DNA of 64,000 nucleotides from Rhexocercosporidium sp. MPI-PUGE-AT-0058. Its lineage: Eukaryota; Ascomycota; Leotiomycetes; Helotiales. Numbering within the stretch: position 1 is the stretch's first letter; every line of letters begins with the position of its first letter. Under the pieces are notes generated by a model. The model did no database searches. It worked only from the letters and a program-made list of their open reading frames with translations, and had not been told where the DNA came from. Made by a program: the position numbers and the translations under genes. Shown here piece by piece: positions 34,374-45,557 of this stretch. The stretch covers positions 248,001 through 312,000 of the forward strand of contig JAGTJL010000004.1 of the NCBI GenBank assembly GCA_020746875.1. The letters run 5' to 3'.

Positions 34374-37165
34374 ATGGATGATTTCATCGGCGACTTCATG
34401 GGAGACGGCCTCTGGGAGGAGGATCTGGGAGGAGCGAATTGGCTAAGCCAGTCGCAGCAGATGCTCAACAATGTCAACTTCGATGCATATGGCAATACGC
34501 CTGCATTTGCTAAGCAGATGAATGGAGGAGATATGTTTGGTAACTACGATTTCCTGTCTGTCACTTCTGCTACTACCACTGCTGCACCCACCAAGGCTGT
34601 CGAGCAAGAGCAGATTGCGCAGGCTACTCCTGTCGAAGACGCGTCAATTGCTCTCACCATGGAAGTTGAGCAAGTCGCTCCCGTCTCTAACCAGCTCCCC
34701 AATTCCAATGCTGAGACTACCGAAGAGCAAAGACTCGATTCAACATACTTTGACAATGTCACACCTACCAGCTCCGAGGATGTTGGAGAGCAGAGCTTCC
34801 CCGACGGATTCTTTGACGAAGTCTTCGACACCTCTGTTGCCGATGAGGATGGAGAGTTTGAGATTGACTCCGAAAATTTCGTTTCCGCCAACTCCAGTTC
34901 AATTGAGCGTCAAGAGGTAGCGTCTGTCTCCTCCGACCAGTTCGCGTCCTCCAATCCAAGTTCAATTGATCGTCGAGAGGTTGCTTCTGGCTCCTTCAAC
35001 CAAGTCGCACCCATCACATCCAGCGCAATTGAGCATCACAAGGTTGCCTACGGCTCCTCTAGCTCTTCCAACCAACTCGCGCCTATCCCCAACACCGTCA
35101 ACCATCAACAATTTGCGCCAGCTGCCTCGACCCAGTTCACATCTGTCGCGTCCAAGGTAGTTGAGAAAATCCAATCCACACCCATCGCTTATGGATTCCC
35201 AATCACCAACTCCCAGGCAATCCAGGCGCAAGTTGCTTCGCCATCCTCCAACCAGCACCAGTACACATCCCCCGCCAGCGATACGTTCGACTATCAGCGA
35301 CCCGTCCAGCACTATGCTGACAACGGCCTCTGGGAGCAACATTCCTTTGACTTCCAACGTCAGCCAACAACCAACACCGCCCAGAATGCTTGTGTCAATA
35401 CGACACCTTCTGTTCCGCAGCCACAGGTACAACGTACACCTGCTACTTCTAATGGCCGCAACAACCTCCCTTACACCACAAAGAGTATCCCGGCCCGTAG
35501 AGAGAAGGGTAGTCACTACAATAGTCGCTACAATACACATTTGCCACGTCCAGAGGTTGTCCGCGCAGCACCGCAACCGCAACCAACAGCACAAGGACCA
35601 CCCAAGCCAACTTCTACGATGACCAGTGACCAACTGAAGGAGTCGCTCGCCAAGGTCAGCGGAAGCTTTGCCATGAGTCTCTTGCGCGCTTCATTGGATG
35701 CTCCAACCAGAACCACCTCCCAACGCCAACTTCTTCACGTCGTGAACATGTTCGGTGTTGATGGTAACACCCATGTCGACATCTCACCCAAGTTCCGCAG
35801 CAGTCTGGAAGGGATCTGGACCATGTTCAACACGAACACGGCCTACCAGAAGATGATGCTCATTTTCGTCGTTGAGAAGATTTTGAAACAGAGCAAGTTT
35901 TTCCTTTCCCGTACATACTGAGCCCTGCTAATTTTAACCAAGACCCAGAGCTAGGCCCACTTCCTGCGTACAAGAATGAGGCCGATCGGATCCAAAGCAG
36001 GGACGAGAACCTCCTGGAAATGATTAACAGCCTGCATTCCGGTGATCCTCACCTTCTATCCAAGGCTCGAGAACTGCTTATCTCTGAGACTATCCATCGT
36101 TCCCAGTCCCTCGAAGCATCCAAGGCTATCTCGCAGAATACCATCAAGCAGATCGAGGCAAAGCACCAAGCAGCCCTCAAGGCAAAGCAAGCCGAGCTTG
36201 ATGCCGCCATGGCCGAGTCCCAGAAGTCCATCAAGCGAATGCAGGACATGCAAGCAGAGACCAAGAAGATGGAGGCCAACATGAAGAGCATGCAGTTCAA
36301 GATGCAACAATTGATGAATCAATTGAGCGGAATGCAAGCCAACCTCACTGAGAGCAATCAGCGTTGCCAGGTCGCCCACGACATGAACCGTCATCTGATG
36401 GATTCCGCGACCCCAGAGCAAATCGCTGCGGCATCTGTAGCTTCGAACGCATCTTCCCCAGCCAACGCCGCCTCCCAACAATCCTTCTACCCAAACCAAT
36501 CTGTCACCCCACCGCCAGGTAACAGTTACTACTACATCAACCAACCCATCACACCCCCACCATCCAAGAAGCGCAAGTCATCCAACACCCCTTACGTAGG
36601 AAACTTCTACCTTTGTCTCGCAAAGAAGAATAATGAGTTCTGTGGTGTGATCAACAACCAATACATGGTCGGTGGCAAGAATGATGGCGAATACAGACAG
36701 CGCTGCGTTGCGTCAGCATGCAAGAAGTACACCGATATCAAGGACAAGCACTGGGTTCCTGACCACATTGCTGCGCAGTATGGAGTTGGTCAGAAGGCCC
36801 CTTTGAATTGTGTTCAGCGTGGTGGTGGTATGGTTGCCGGTGTAGGTACGGGTGCGGATGTTCAGATGACTCCTGTCACTGCTCCTGTCTGGACTCCATC
36901 ATCAACTCCCACCCCAACTTACACCTCACCATACTTGGCACCACCCCCAGCCCACATAGCACCAACTCCAACCCCAGAGCAAGCCTCAGATCCAGCCGTC
37001 GACAATTTGGAGGGTCTAGGAGATATCCAGAAGTACCTCACCTCTTCTCCAGCACCAGCCCCAGCTGAGGAACCTGTCAAGTACTTCAAGAACCACCTCA
37101 TCCGAACTGCTGCTGTAGGTTCTCTGACACTCCCAGCGCCTCCAACACAGTCGTTTTCTTCCTAA
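34374..37165 (+). CDS. Large Q/S-rich, partly coiled-coil protein of unknown function
   Basis: Two exons, 34374-35910 and 35943-37165, give 919 aa. The 32-nt gap is very short for an intron but has a GTACAT donor, a GCTAATTTTAAC branch region and a CAAG acceptor, and joining keeps the frame. The acidic N-terminus (MDDFIGDFMGDGLWEEDLG) precedes Ser/Gln/Thr-rich sequence with degenerate repeats (about 165-280). A folded-looking block follows around the exon junction (SDQLKESLAKVSGSFAMSLL, HVVNMFGVDGNTHVDIS). A Lys/Glu/Met-rich coiled coil comes next (about 550-640), then a basic PSKKRKSS nuclear-localisation-like motif. A conserved-looking block contains six cysteines (YLCLAKKNNEFCGVI, CVASACKKY). 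It is probably nuclear, perhaps a transcription factor partner; I do not recognise the family. Confidence 0.75.
34860..35160 (+). repeat. Degenerate tandem peptide-coding repeats
   Basis: Four to five diverged copies of a unit of about 25 codons built on Ser-Ser-x-Ile-Glu/Asp-Arg/His-x-x-Val-Ala-x-Gly-Ser, followed by Asn/Asp-Gln-x-Ala-Pro/Ser. Copies start near residues SSSIERQEVAS, SSIDRREVAS, SAIEHHKVAY and NTVNHQQFAP. They lie in the disordered N-terminal half of the 919-aa protein. Confidence 0.6.
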
Positions 37166-37648
37166 AGTCATATGGATGTGTCGAAGGAGTGGAGATGACG
37201 AGTGATGGTAAGCGAGAACGAGAATGGAAATAAAGCAAATAAAACAATTTTTTTTTAAAAATTGCTCCTCCCCTTGGTGAAATGTGACCGTGATCGTGAT
37301 AGCGTGATTTTCTTCCTCTTTCTCTTCCTCATCTTCCTCCTCCCCATCTCTAACTCCACCGCCCTCTTGAAGTCCCGTACCAGCAGCGGCAGTACCAGAT
37401 GTAAGGCTGGATCCAGTCCTTGTCTTCGTCTTCGTCCTCTTTTGACTCGTACCAATCCAAGAAGGCGACCACCATAATAGTAGGAATAAAAGACTGAAGA
37501 AGCCTATTACAGGGAGGCCGAAAATGAGGAAGAGTCTGAGGGAAGGGTTCAGCGCAGAGAGACCTGTTGGCGTGGATGTTGCAGTTGGTGTGGGAGAGGT
37601 GGGTGAGGGGGGCGATGGAGAGGTTGTGGGTGTCGGTGTGGGCGGCAT
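37016..37648 (-). CDS. Possible single-pass membrane protein
   Basis: From ATG 37648 the frame encodes a Pro/Thr/Ser-rich N-terminus and a strong transmembrane segment (LFLIFGLPVIGFFSLLFLLL, about 37-56). A basic patch (KRTKTKTR) and an acidic Asp/Glu run (EEEDEEEKEEE) follow. As drawn, its 3' end overlaps the coding end of the convergent gene, so the true C-terminus is probably shorter or spliced. A competing frame over the same bases (WYESKEDEDEDKDW) is also plausible. I recognise no family. Confidence 0.35.
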   Translation of the reverse strand: MPPTPTPTTSPSPPSPTSPTPTATSTPTGLSALNPSLRLFLIFGLPVIGFFSLLFLLLWWSPSWIGTSQKRTKTKTRTGSSLTSGTAAAGTGLQEGGGVRDGEEEDEEEKEEENHAITITVTFHQGEEQFLKKNCFICFISILVLAYHHSSSPLLRHIHMTLGRKRLCWRRWECQRTYSSSSDEVVLEVLDRFLSWGWCWRRGEVLLDIS

Positions 37649-39290
37649 TTTGAATTGATCTTGATTTTGGTGTGGGGGGAGAGTTTTGTGCTTGTGGTAG
37701 GTGTATTGCTGTGATGCGTTGTACCTTGGATAGAAGATATTTGCATTCCAGAATATCAGGATAGTGTAAAAGGTGGACTGTGATTATTGGACAATTTCGA
37801 AGAAAGGCAAAACTTAAAGTGCCTTCATCGAACAAGAAATGTTAGTGTGAGAAAGAAAAGGGAAGTAATACATCATAGTGCGATGAACTATCCCCAAAGG
37901 GGATACCGCGAAGATGGAATCCAATCCCCTCGTGATCATATTAGTGTCTTGCTTGGATCCGAAAGTACTGAGTAGTATGTGTTTTAGAACATCAAATTAT
38001 GGTTCTAGATATTCTAGAAGGACGTCATTATCATGATGAAGTGTGGTATGTATGATGTGGAGAGTGGTGTCGGTTGGTTTGGGGACGAGACGGTTCGATC
38101 CGGTCCATTAAGCTAGCTTGGGGGATTCAGACTAAGGTATTTGAGCACAGCACACCTGAGAAATGAAACTTGACGGCCGGCAGTGAGTCCTGGGTTTAGA
38201 AAGAGTTAGTCAGTAGAGTGAATGAATCGAGGTGTTTGAAGGGGAGACTTATACTTACCGCTGTTGCGAAAGTAACTGCCCAATCTAGCGAGCCATGAAA
38301 CTGTTGTAGAGTTGTGCTGACTGGCAATACATAGGGCAGCGTAGTTACAGCCTAGATGATTGCTAATGCCGTGAATTTCGGCGATGTATACTCAATGAGA
38401 ATTTGAAGGAGAGGGAAGAAATGACGAAGTAGCAGACAGATAATGTTGCTAGGCGAAGCTGGTGGAGATAGGATTATTGAAAAGTATCTCTCAGCTGGTT
38501 TCTTTAGCTTGGAAACTGGAAATATAGTGTGTTAGAAATGAGAACTGTGCTGCTACCGTGGTTCATCTCGTTTCTTTCCTGCTCTTCAATGGAATTGAAC
38601 CCTCTTGAAGACTGAGTTTGACATGCCTTCTGATGATTCATGGCAAGAATGACAGAAGCTTGCCCATTGGTTTTCGTGATGCTGTAATTCGGTCTTGAAG
38701 GGCTGGATCCTAGAAGTCCCCCTAAGAAATGTAATCATGTTTGGGGACGCCACTCGAGTCCACTAAGGATGATACAAGCACTCTGGACCAATTGTGAGGG
38801 GATATGTGTCCTTTGCCTGAGAAGCAACTTTTCTGCGGTTTTCACTGCTCTTGATACAGTGTAGGAAATACTGTGGTAATAGGAAATGATGAATCAAGAG
38901 GGTCGAAAGGAGAAGTGGAGAAAAAGAACTTTCGAGGAAGGGACAGGGTCACTGGGATCAGATATGTGCACCCAGGGGCCTTGCGATGTACCCAAGACCC
39001 CAGACTGAAGAAAGCTAAAAGGATCGATGGATGTGATGAGAGGCAAAATGAATCTGAAATGAGACATGATACATTTCGAAGAAATGTCCCAAGCTTGAGC
39101 CTTCTTTATAACAATTAAGTTTTCAAGAGTTGGACCTGAACTACCCCTCCACGTCTGGTGAGGGGCAGCTTTCAGCCTCGAATCCCAGGTGTAAATTGAT
39201 GTCATCGCAACAACCCGTCTCAATATCCAAGCATCGCGTGCACAGCAGAGACAGAAGCGCGTTGCCAAAAACAAGCTGCTCGTAGCAGCC
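37649..39290. promoter_or_regulatory. Upstream region of palA, no gene seen
   Basis: This 1.6 kb upstream of the palA start contains no supported coding region. Promoter function for palA is expected at the right end. Confidence 0.4.
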
Positions 39291-42050
39291 ATGGCGAAGT
39301 AAGTATATTTTACAAATAGACCCTCTTCTCATTTCCAGAGATCCAAATTTAACATCATCTAGCAATATCCTCTCCTTGCCCTTTCGCAAGACCACTTCCC
39401 TATCCCTCTCAACAGCCATTAAGCAATACATCTCCAGCAAATATGACCAGCACCCAGATATGTTCAGGGAGGACCTCGAGGTCATCGATGCCCTACGAAG
39501 AGATGCCGTACATGTGAGGGAACCGCACACGAGCGGGATCAAGAAGATCTCTGCGTATGCTGGGCAGCTTGCTTGGATGGGGGGTAAATTCCCCATAGAT
39601 GTGGGTGTCGCGACTAGTAGGCTGGTAGGAGTGTACTGATGGACTGGCAGATTGGTGTTGATTTCACTTGGTATCCGGCGTTGGGATATAATACCGAAAG
39701 ACCGACTTCCCAAAACAACCTCAAATTCGAACTAGCAAATGTCCTCTACAACCTCGCAGCGCTATACTCTCAACTGGCTATGTCCTCGAATCGTGGAACC
39801 ACAGATGGACTGAGATCAGCTTGCAATTACTTCTGCTTGGCTGCGGGTGTGATATCACATATCAAGAATTCAATCATCCCCGAGCTAAGGTCTACTCCCC
39901 CGGAGGATATGGACGATTCTACATTGGAGTCCTTACAGCAACTTCTTCTGGCACAAGGGCAGGAATGTTTTTGGCAGAAAGCAGTCATGGACGGATACAA
40001 AGATGCATCGATTGCGAAGTTAGCTGCGAAAGTGTCAGATTTCTATGGTGCTGCGGGAGATTGGGGAGTGAAGAGCGAGGCGATAAGCTCGGAGTGGATA
40101 CACCATACCACTGCGAAGCATCACCACTTTGCAGCTGCCGCGCAATATCGACAGGCGTGTGAATGCTTGGAGAAGAGAAAATATGGAGAAGAAGTTGCGC
40201 GGTTGAGAGATAGCATATCTTGTGTCAACGAGGCGTTGAAGGAAGCAAAGTACTTGAATAAGATAGTGCTTGGGGATTTGAATGGGTTGAAGAATAAGGT
40301 CACCGAGGATCTAAAGAGAGCGGAGAAGGATAATGATCTGATTTATCTCAGTGAGTTCCGCGCCTTTTTGTTGATATTCGCTAACATTTTAGATCCCGTA
40401 CCACCAAAGTCAGAACTCAAGACTCTCGAACGAGCAAATATGGCAGTGGCCAAAGTTCCCAAGGAAATATCAGAGCCCGCCTTGTTTATTGGTGATAAGG
40501 GAGAATTTGGACCTCCACTATTTGCCAAACTTGTGCCTTTCGCTGTCCACGTTGCTGCCAGTATCTACGAAGAACGGAGGGATCGTCTAGTCAATACGAA
40601 CATCATCGAAGAGCTAGAAATCCTCACAACCAAGATCCACGACACTCTGAGCTCACTCCACCTTCCCGGGTCACTGCAAGCTTTAGAAAAGCCTTTAGGC
40701 CTACCTCCAACACTCACATCTCACGCGGAAGAGATAAGGCAAGCAGATGCTCTGAATCGACTTCAGCGGTCTTTCTCTGATACGGCCAAATTAAAAGCTT
40801 CAGATGATGCCATATTCGCAGAAGGGAGAGAACTGCTCTTGGCCGAACAGTCAGAAAACGAAAGACTTCTCATGAAATACGGATCAGACAGATGGACTCG
40901 TCTAGATTCCAAATCCGCCGCAGCGAAATTATTCGCACAGATCGGAGAGATAGACGGATACCTCAAAAGTGCCAATAACAGCGATCAACTCGTCATTAGC
41001 AAATTCCGCGAATGCGAAGATATGCTCCGTGTTCTGTCCAGCTCCGATCGTGACATCGGCAATTTCGTCCCTAGCAGTCGTCGCGCCGCTATCCCTCCTA
41101 AGATCGAAGGCGAGGTTTCTCGCCTACGGAATTGCCTTAACGAACTCTCCCGTCTGGAAGCCCGAAGGAGAAGGAAAATCGAAACCCTGCGCGAGAAAGC
41201 CAAGAAGGATGATATCAACAACAGTATTCTAGCAGAGGCTGCTCGCATAGAACGCGAGTATCCGAGTCAGATTGTCGTGCCTGCCCATTTTGAAGATTTC
41301 TTTGAGCGGCGCCTCACGAAATACGATGCTGATATTGCCGGACTACAAACCGAGTCCGATGAGCAGGATCGTCTCACCAGCCAACTTGAGAGTGCGAATC
41401 AGGCTTTTGTATTGGCCAGGAAAGGCGATACGAGTTCACGAGAACGAGAACAGGCATTGCAGAAACTCGAGAATGCGTACTTCAAGTACAAGGAGATAGT
41501 GAGTAATTTGGAGGTAGGCAGGAAATTCTACAACGACCTGGCGAAAATCGTGGGGAGGTTCAGGGATGGTGTAAAGGCGTTTGTATATGAGAGGAGGGAG
41601 GAAGCTATGAGAATGGAATCGTACGTCTCCCCAACAATCCCTTTTGTTTACAGAACTCGGCTAATTTATCTCCTTCGTAGCGATCTCTCCCTCCCACCCC
41701 TCTCCTCCTTAACGCTCCGCCAACAACAAGAAGCCAACCCGCCTATTCCACGGACCTACAATTCGCCCGCACAGTCACAACCACCATCACGCGCCGCAAA
41801 CAATAACAATGAAGACGCACATATTCCCGCTCCAGTTCCGCAACGAGCTAGGCAAAGCCCACCTGTCGTACCAGCGACGTGGAATCCAGAGATGGGTATC
41901 AAATTCGGTGGTGGTCCTCCTGCGCCAGGCGGTATGAGTGCACAGGATGCGACGAAGGGTCCTCCAGGCCAGGGACAGGGACAAGGATGGCAGCCTACGA
42001 GTGGTGGGCAGGGGACTTGGGATCCAAATCGGGGGTTTAAGTTTGGATAG
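39291..42050 (+). CDS. palA: pH-response regulator PalA/Rim20 (BRO1-domain ALIX homologue)
   Basis: Five exons, 39291-39298, 39339-39600, 39651-40350, 40393-41620 and 41681-42050, give 855 aa, the usual PalA length. The first exon is 8 nt long. A BRO1 domain covers about 5-385 (LSLPFRKTTSLSL, WMGGKFPIDIGVDFTWYPALGY, NVLYNLAALYSQLA, CFWQKAVMDGYKDASIAKLAAKV). The V-shaped coiled-coil domain follows (about 390-730) and recognises YPxL/I motifs in the transcription factor PacC/Rim101. The Pro-rich tail ends WDPNRGFKFG, with an earlier related repeat (WNPEMGIKFGGG). PalA sits on ESCRT-III (Vps32) and brings PacC to the PalB protease at alkaline pH. Introns 3 and 4 are 42 and 60 nt, multiples of three without in-frame stops. 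A 42-nt intron is near the lower limit and has a CTAAC branch site. Confidence 0.95.
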
Positions 42051-42335
42051 AAAATGCGGGCAGTGATAGACTCGAGGATATGTACTTATTGGCTTGGATG
42101 GATGGAATGCATGCATAGCGAGGTATGGGATATGAAGAAACGAATGAATGAGTGGAGGACACGCACTGGACTTACGATACACAAGCGAAGACAACATCAA
42201 TCGATACAAGATTCTGATCTCAAAGCTCCTCTCCATCAGGTATTCGATTGTATAAGTATATTCTCTGTCCTCCCCTCCCCCCTAATCAAATTCAAGCGCA
42301 AGTAAAGGAGATCCATAACCCGGCGGCTGCTGCTA
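42051..42335. other. Convergent 3' spacer
   Basis: Short tail-to-tail spacer between palA (+) and the small membrane protein gene (-). No feature is seen beyond the two 3' ends. Confidence 0.4.
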
Positions 42336-42980
42336 CTACTGTTCAACAGCCGGCCTCTCAATCCTAAGACTGAGATTAACACTAAAATCAACCCTCAAAT
42401 CCGCTGTCGCGAAATATCCCGGCGGGCACTCCCCTCCAGATCTATTTCCAGATCCAGCACGAGCGGGCATGACTCCCAACTCGATATCATCCCATCTCTC
42501 CGCGTACGCAGGTGGCGGGGTGGGATGGCCTGCTTCGGGATCTTGGTTATAAAGTGAGATTGGATTTTCTCCTGGGATTAGGATTGAAACTGAACCCTCG
42601 CTGTCTGCGTCCCAGCCACTGGTGTCATCGTCCTCGTCGTCATCTCCGCGTGCGTGGCGATTGTGCGAGAGATAGGGACTGTGAGAGGGATAGGGAATGA
42701 CTTGTCGGCCGAGAATCCCCATATTTTGGGCGTCGAAGGGGAAGATTGCTCCATTCCCAGCATTACTAGGATAATTGGCGTTATTAGGGTTTGAAGAATC
42801 GGTAGTGCTATTGGCTATAGCTCTCTTTTTCTTGTGTTTGGATATACAAACTGAGATTGCTATTATTATGAGGGTTAGTGCTGGGAGCCCCATGGAGATG
42901 CTGAAGCCGATTACGGCGGCTGTGGTTTCGGCTTTGTGGGAGGGGTGAGCTGTAGAGGAGGTGGAGGTGGAGTTGGACAT
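42336..42980 (-). CDS. Small single-pass membrane protein
   Basis: Single exon, 214 aa from ATG 42980. A short Ser/Thr-rich N-terminus without a signal peptide leads to one transmembrane helix (VIGFSISMGLPALTLIIIAI, about 23-42) followed by a basic stop-transfer stretch (KHKKKR). The remaining tail is acidic and Pro/Ser-rich, with an Asp/Glu run (GDDDEDDDTSGW), a PPPAY motif and a hydrophobic C-terminal block. PPxY-like motifs recruit Nedd4/Rsp5 ubiquitin ligases in fungi, so this may be an adaptor; that is inference from the motif alone. It is convergent with palA. Confidence 0.6.
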   Translation of the reverse strand: MSNSTSTSSTAHPSHKAETTAAVIGFSISMGLPALTLIIIAISVCISKHKKKRAIANSTTDSSNPNNANYPSNAGNGAIFPFDAQNMGILGRQVIPYPSHSPYLSHNRHARGDDDEDDDTSGWDADSEGSVSILIPGENPISLYNQDPEAGHPTPPPAYAERWDDIELGVMPARAGSGNRSGGECPPGYFATADLRVDFSVNLSLRIERPAVEQ

Positions 42981-44140
42981 GTTGTTAGGCTTGGAGAGTT
43001 TGAGTAGTGAGGTGGTGTGGTGTTGGTGGTATGTGGTGTATAATTCTTTTGTAGAACAGATGATTGTTAGTATGTGTTGGTCTGGTATATGAAGACTAGG
43101 TGGAGTTCTTGTAAATAAAGAAGAGAAGGGGGAAAGGAGAAGATTGAGAAATTTGCACTTTTCATCCAGTTCTCAAAGAATTGGGATTGATATCTTGACT
43201 GGTGTTGGTACTGGTGTTTACTAGTTTTTTTGCAGTATCTCCGTTTCCTGTCGTTTAAGCGAGATTTTATTTTGCGTTTTCGACTATTTTGCCGAGCTGG
43301 CTAGATCCCAGCTTATTTGATGACGGAATGCTTTGCATGGGACTGGCTGAGCAGGTAGCTAGGCGACTATGTAACGTTAGAGTCTTTGTTTAGCTTCTTA
43401 CTCTTTAATTTGGTGCATAGGGACCACGGGGGTGTTATTTCTGCCTGACCAGTAAACAGAAAAAAGCACAAGAGATTTTATACCACAAGGCTTCTGGGAG
43501 AAAGTAATAAGAGCAAATGACCTGAACCAAAGTCCTGAGACGCATCTAGAGCTTTTAGTTTTCTTAAAAGGATTATTCATCACCAAATTTCGGCTATTAT
43601 AAAATTTTACTAGGCCATATGAATCAATAACGCACCAGACGCTCTCCCTCGCAACATTACATCCCCCCACACCTAAGCCTAATCCCCTCGCCCTCGCCCC
43701 TAGCGGCCAAACTCATTTACCAGGCGAGTTTGGAAATGATCTGGATTTAACGTAGTTCTAATTCTAGCCTGCTGGAATTTCAAGCTAGGGGAGTGCTGTA
43801 TTGTGTTTCGCTAGATCTAGCTACCGCGCGCTGCCACTGCCTTTAAGAACAAGCGAACCAAACGTGAAAGCGCCTCCGAATCTATCCGCTTCGTCCTAGC
43901 TCACAGCTCCCGACCAAACATTGAAAAGATTGGGTCCCAGTTTAAGCCTTCTATCATCTAGACTGGCATCTATCTAAATATATCTTTCTTCTTCTTCTTG
44001 AGACTCCTCCCAAATTCGTGAATCTTCCCATACCAACACCATTCCTTTGAAGGCATCTCTACACCAACCGCAACCCGATTTGGACGCACTTCTACAACAA
44101 ACTCAACTCAATCGATATTTCTTGACTTTCAGCCGCCGTC
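42981..44140. promoter_or_regulatory. Divergent intergenic region with a C/T-rich leader
   Basis: 1.16 kb. The last 250 bases (43880-44140) are C/T/A-rich on the + strand, including TTCTTCTTCTTCTTGAGACT, as in typical fungal 5' leaders, just before ATG 44141. No gene is seen in the rest. Confidence 0.45.
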
Positions 44141-44323
44141 ATGTCGGTAGATCGGGGGGTGATTATCATTCTCCTTGTAATTTTCATTGGATTCTCAATT
44201 TTATTTACCCTGATCTGGTACGGACATTGTACATGTGGGAGAGCAGGCAAACAGTCCGACGAAGAGTCCGGACGCATTCAATTAATGGGAATTTCACCAT
44301 TTCCCTTTATCCTGTGGACTTAG
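44141..44323 (+). CDS. Possible small transmembrane protein, 60 aa
   Basis: ATG 44141 follows a leader-like region. The peptide has one strong transmembrane helix (VIIILLVIFIGFSILFTLIW) and a Cys-containing juxtamembrane segment (YGHCTCGRAGK), then a short acidic and hydrophobic tail. The open frame stops at 44323; a spliced extension cannot be excluded. I recognise no family. The promoter-like leader is the main support. Confidence 0.35.
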   Translation: MSVDRGVIIILLVIFIGFSILFTLIWYGHCTCGRAGKQSDEESGRIQLMGISPFPFILWT

Positions 44324-45557
44324 GGCTCAAATTCCATGCTGAGAAAAGATACGGGGAGTTCAAGGAGAGGACTATCAACGGAAGCGTCTGAATACAGGTG
44401 CAAACTATCATGAAGAAGGTGCTATTCAATTATTGATGGCCTCTGATGGTAGAAATCTACTTTCCGACGAAATCTCCAAGCCGTAAAAGAGTAATGGATT
44501 CATCGGACTCGTTTTGCCAAGAGTATTGCTGGTACGGTATTCGAACGCACCTTCCAACATCAAGAAAAGATGCAGAAACATCCTACCGACATCTTAATGA
44601 GGGGAAGAAAGTGTTAGGATCTGTTGGCAATATTACGGTTTCTTTAGTTTTGTCAGATTTTGTCTTTCTAGCAATAACAAACGTATCATACGCCTAGGAC
44701 ATCTTGAGTCGACATCGTTACCGACAAAATATCAATTCGATTCAACATGTCTAGCGAGTATGATTATCTAGCTAATTATAGAGGAGTTGTAAGTTTTCTT
44801 TTGCATCTTAAGATATTCTATATATTTGTCTGACTGTATAAAGAAACGGTATTAGAGCCAACTGGGACAACCCTTGGGCCGGGGATGCACCACAAGCAGA
44901 CCAACCGACTTGCGGACTCGAGGCCTTCTTCCGCGGAGCCCCCTCTCTCCTCTCTGCAGTACGTCAACGCTACTTAGCTTGGTCAAATATCTACTTTCTT
45001 CAACACACAGTTTCTTTCATTGGATTGCAGCGGGTGGGACATGGAGGATCTATATTAATACATTTACTAGACAATCAACGCCCTATCTCAATTCTCGGTC
45101 TTCATCAAATGCCACCATATGGTCAAGCGATAGGGAGAGAGTGGGGGAAGCGGAAGAGGGACAAGATACGTAGAAGGGTATGCGTGATTGTCTACCTGTA
45201 TTGAAATTACACTAATATAACAATCGTACCTGCTAGGCTATTGGTGGTCTCGACCTGGGTATTGACGATAGCGGGTTTGGTTGCTATTATTTGCAATAGC
45301 ATAGGTGCCTATTTTTTGGTTAAAGACCATCAGCGTTAGATTCGCGAGTACATTATTACACAATACAGGTTCAAATCAAACAAGAAAGAAAGAAACGGAA
45401 ATCAATCGAAGAACTCTCAATACTGAAAAGAATGAATGGAGGAGGCTTCAATTCCCTTCCTTAGTAAAGTCTCGCTCTTATAGGTATAGTACATTTCCAT
45501 CCATCCATTCGAAGCTGGAAGACCAAGCAGTGCTTTTACGTTTTTTCTTCGACGCAT
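44324..45557. other. Intergenic with a split open frame
   Basis: Holds a possible short exon at 44746 (MSSEYDYLANYRG) followed by a GTAAGT donor, and then an open stretch from about 44853 reading ANWDNPWAGDAPQADQPTCG and continuing to about 45175. It contains an intron-like GTACGT..TTGCAG segment at 44957-45029. The two parts do not join in frame by any GT..AG intron I can find. It could be a degraded gene, or a chance arrangement. Confidence 0.3.

Noticed and set aside
34962..35633. 223-codon minus-strand frame inside the Q/S-rich gene
   Set aside because: It is antisense to a well supported coding exon with strong codon periodicity; a shadow.
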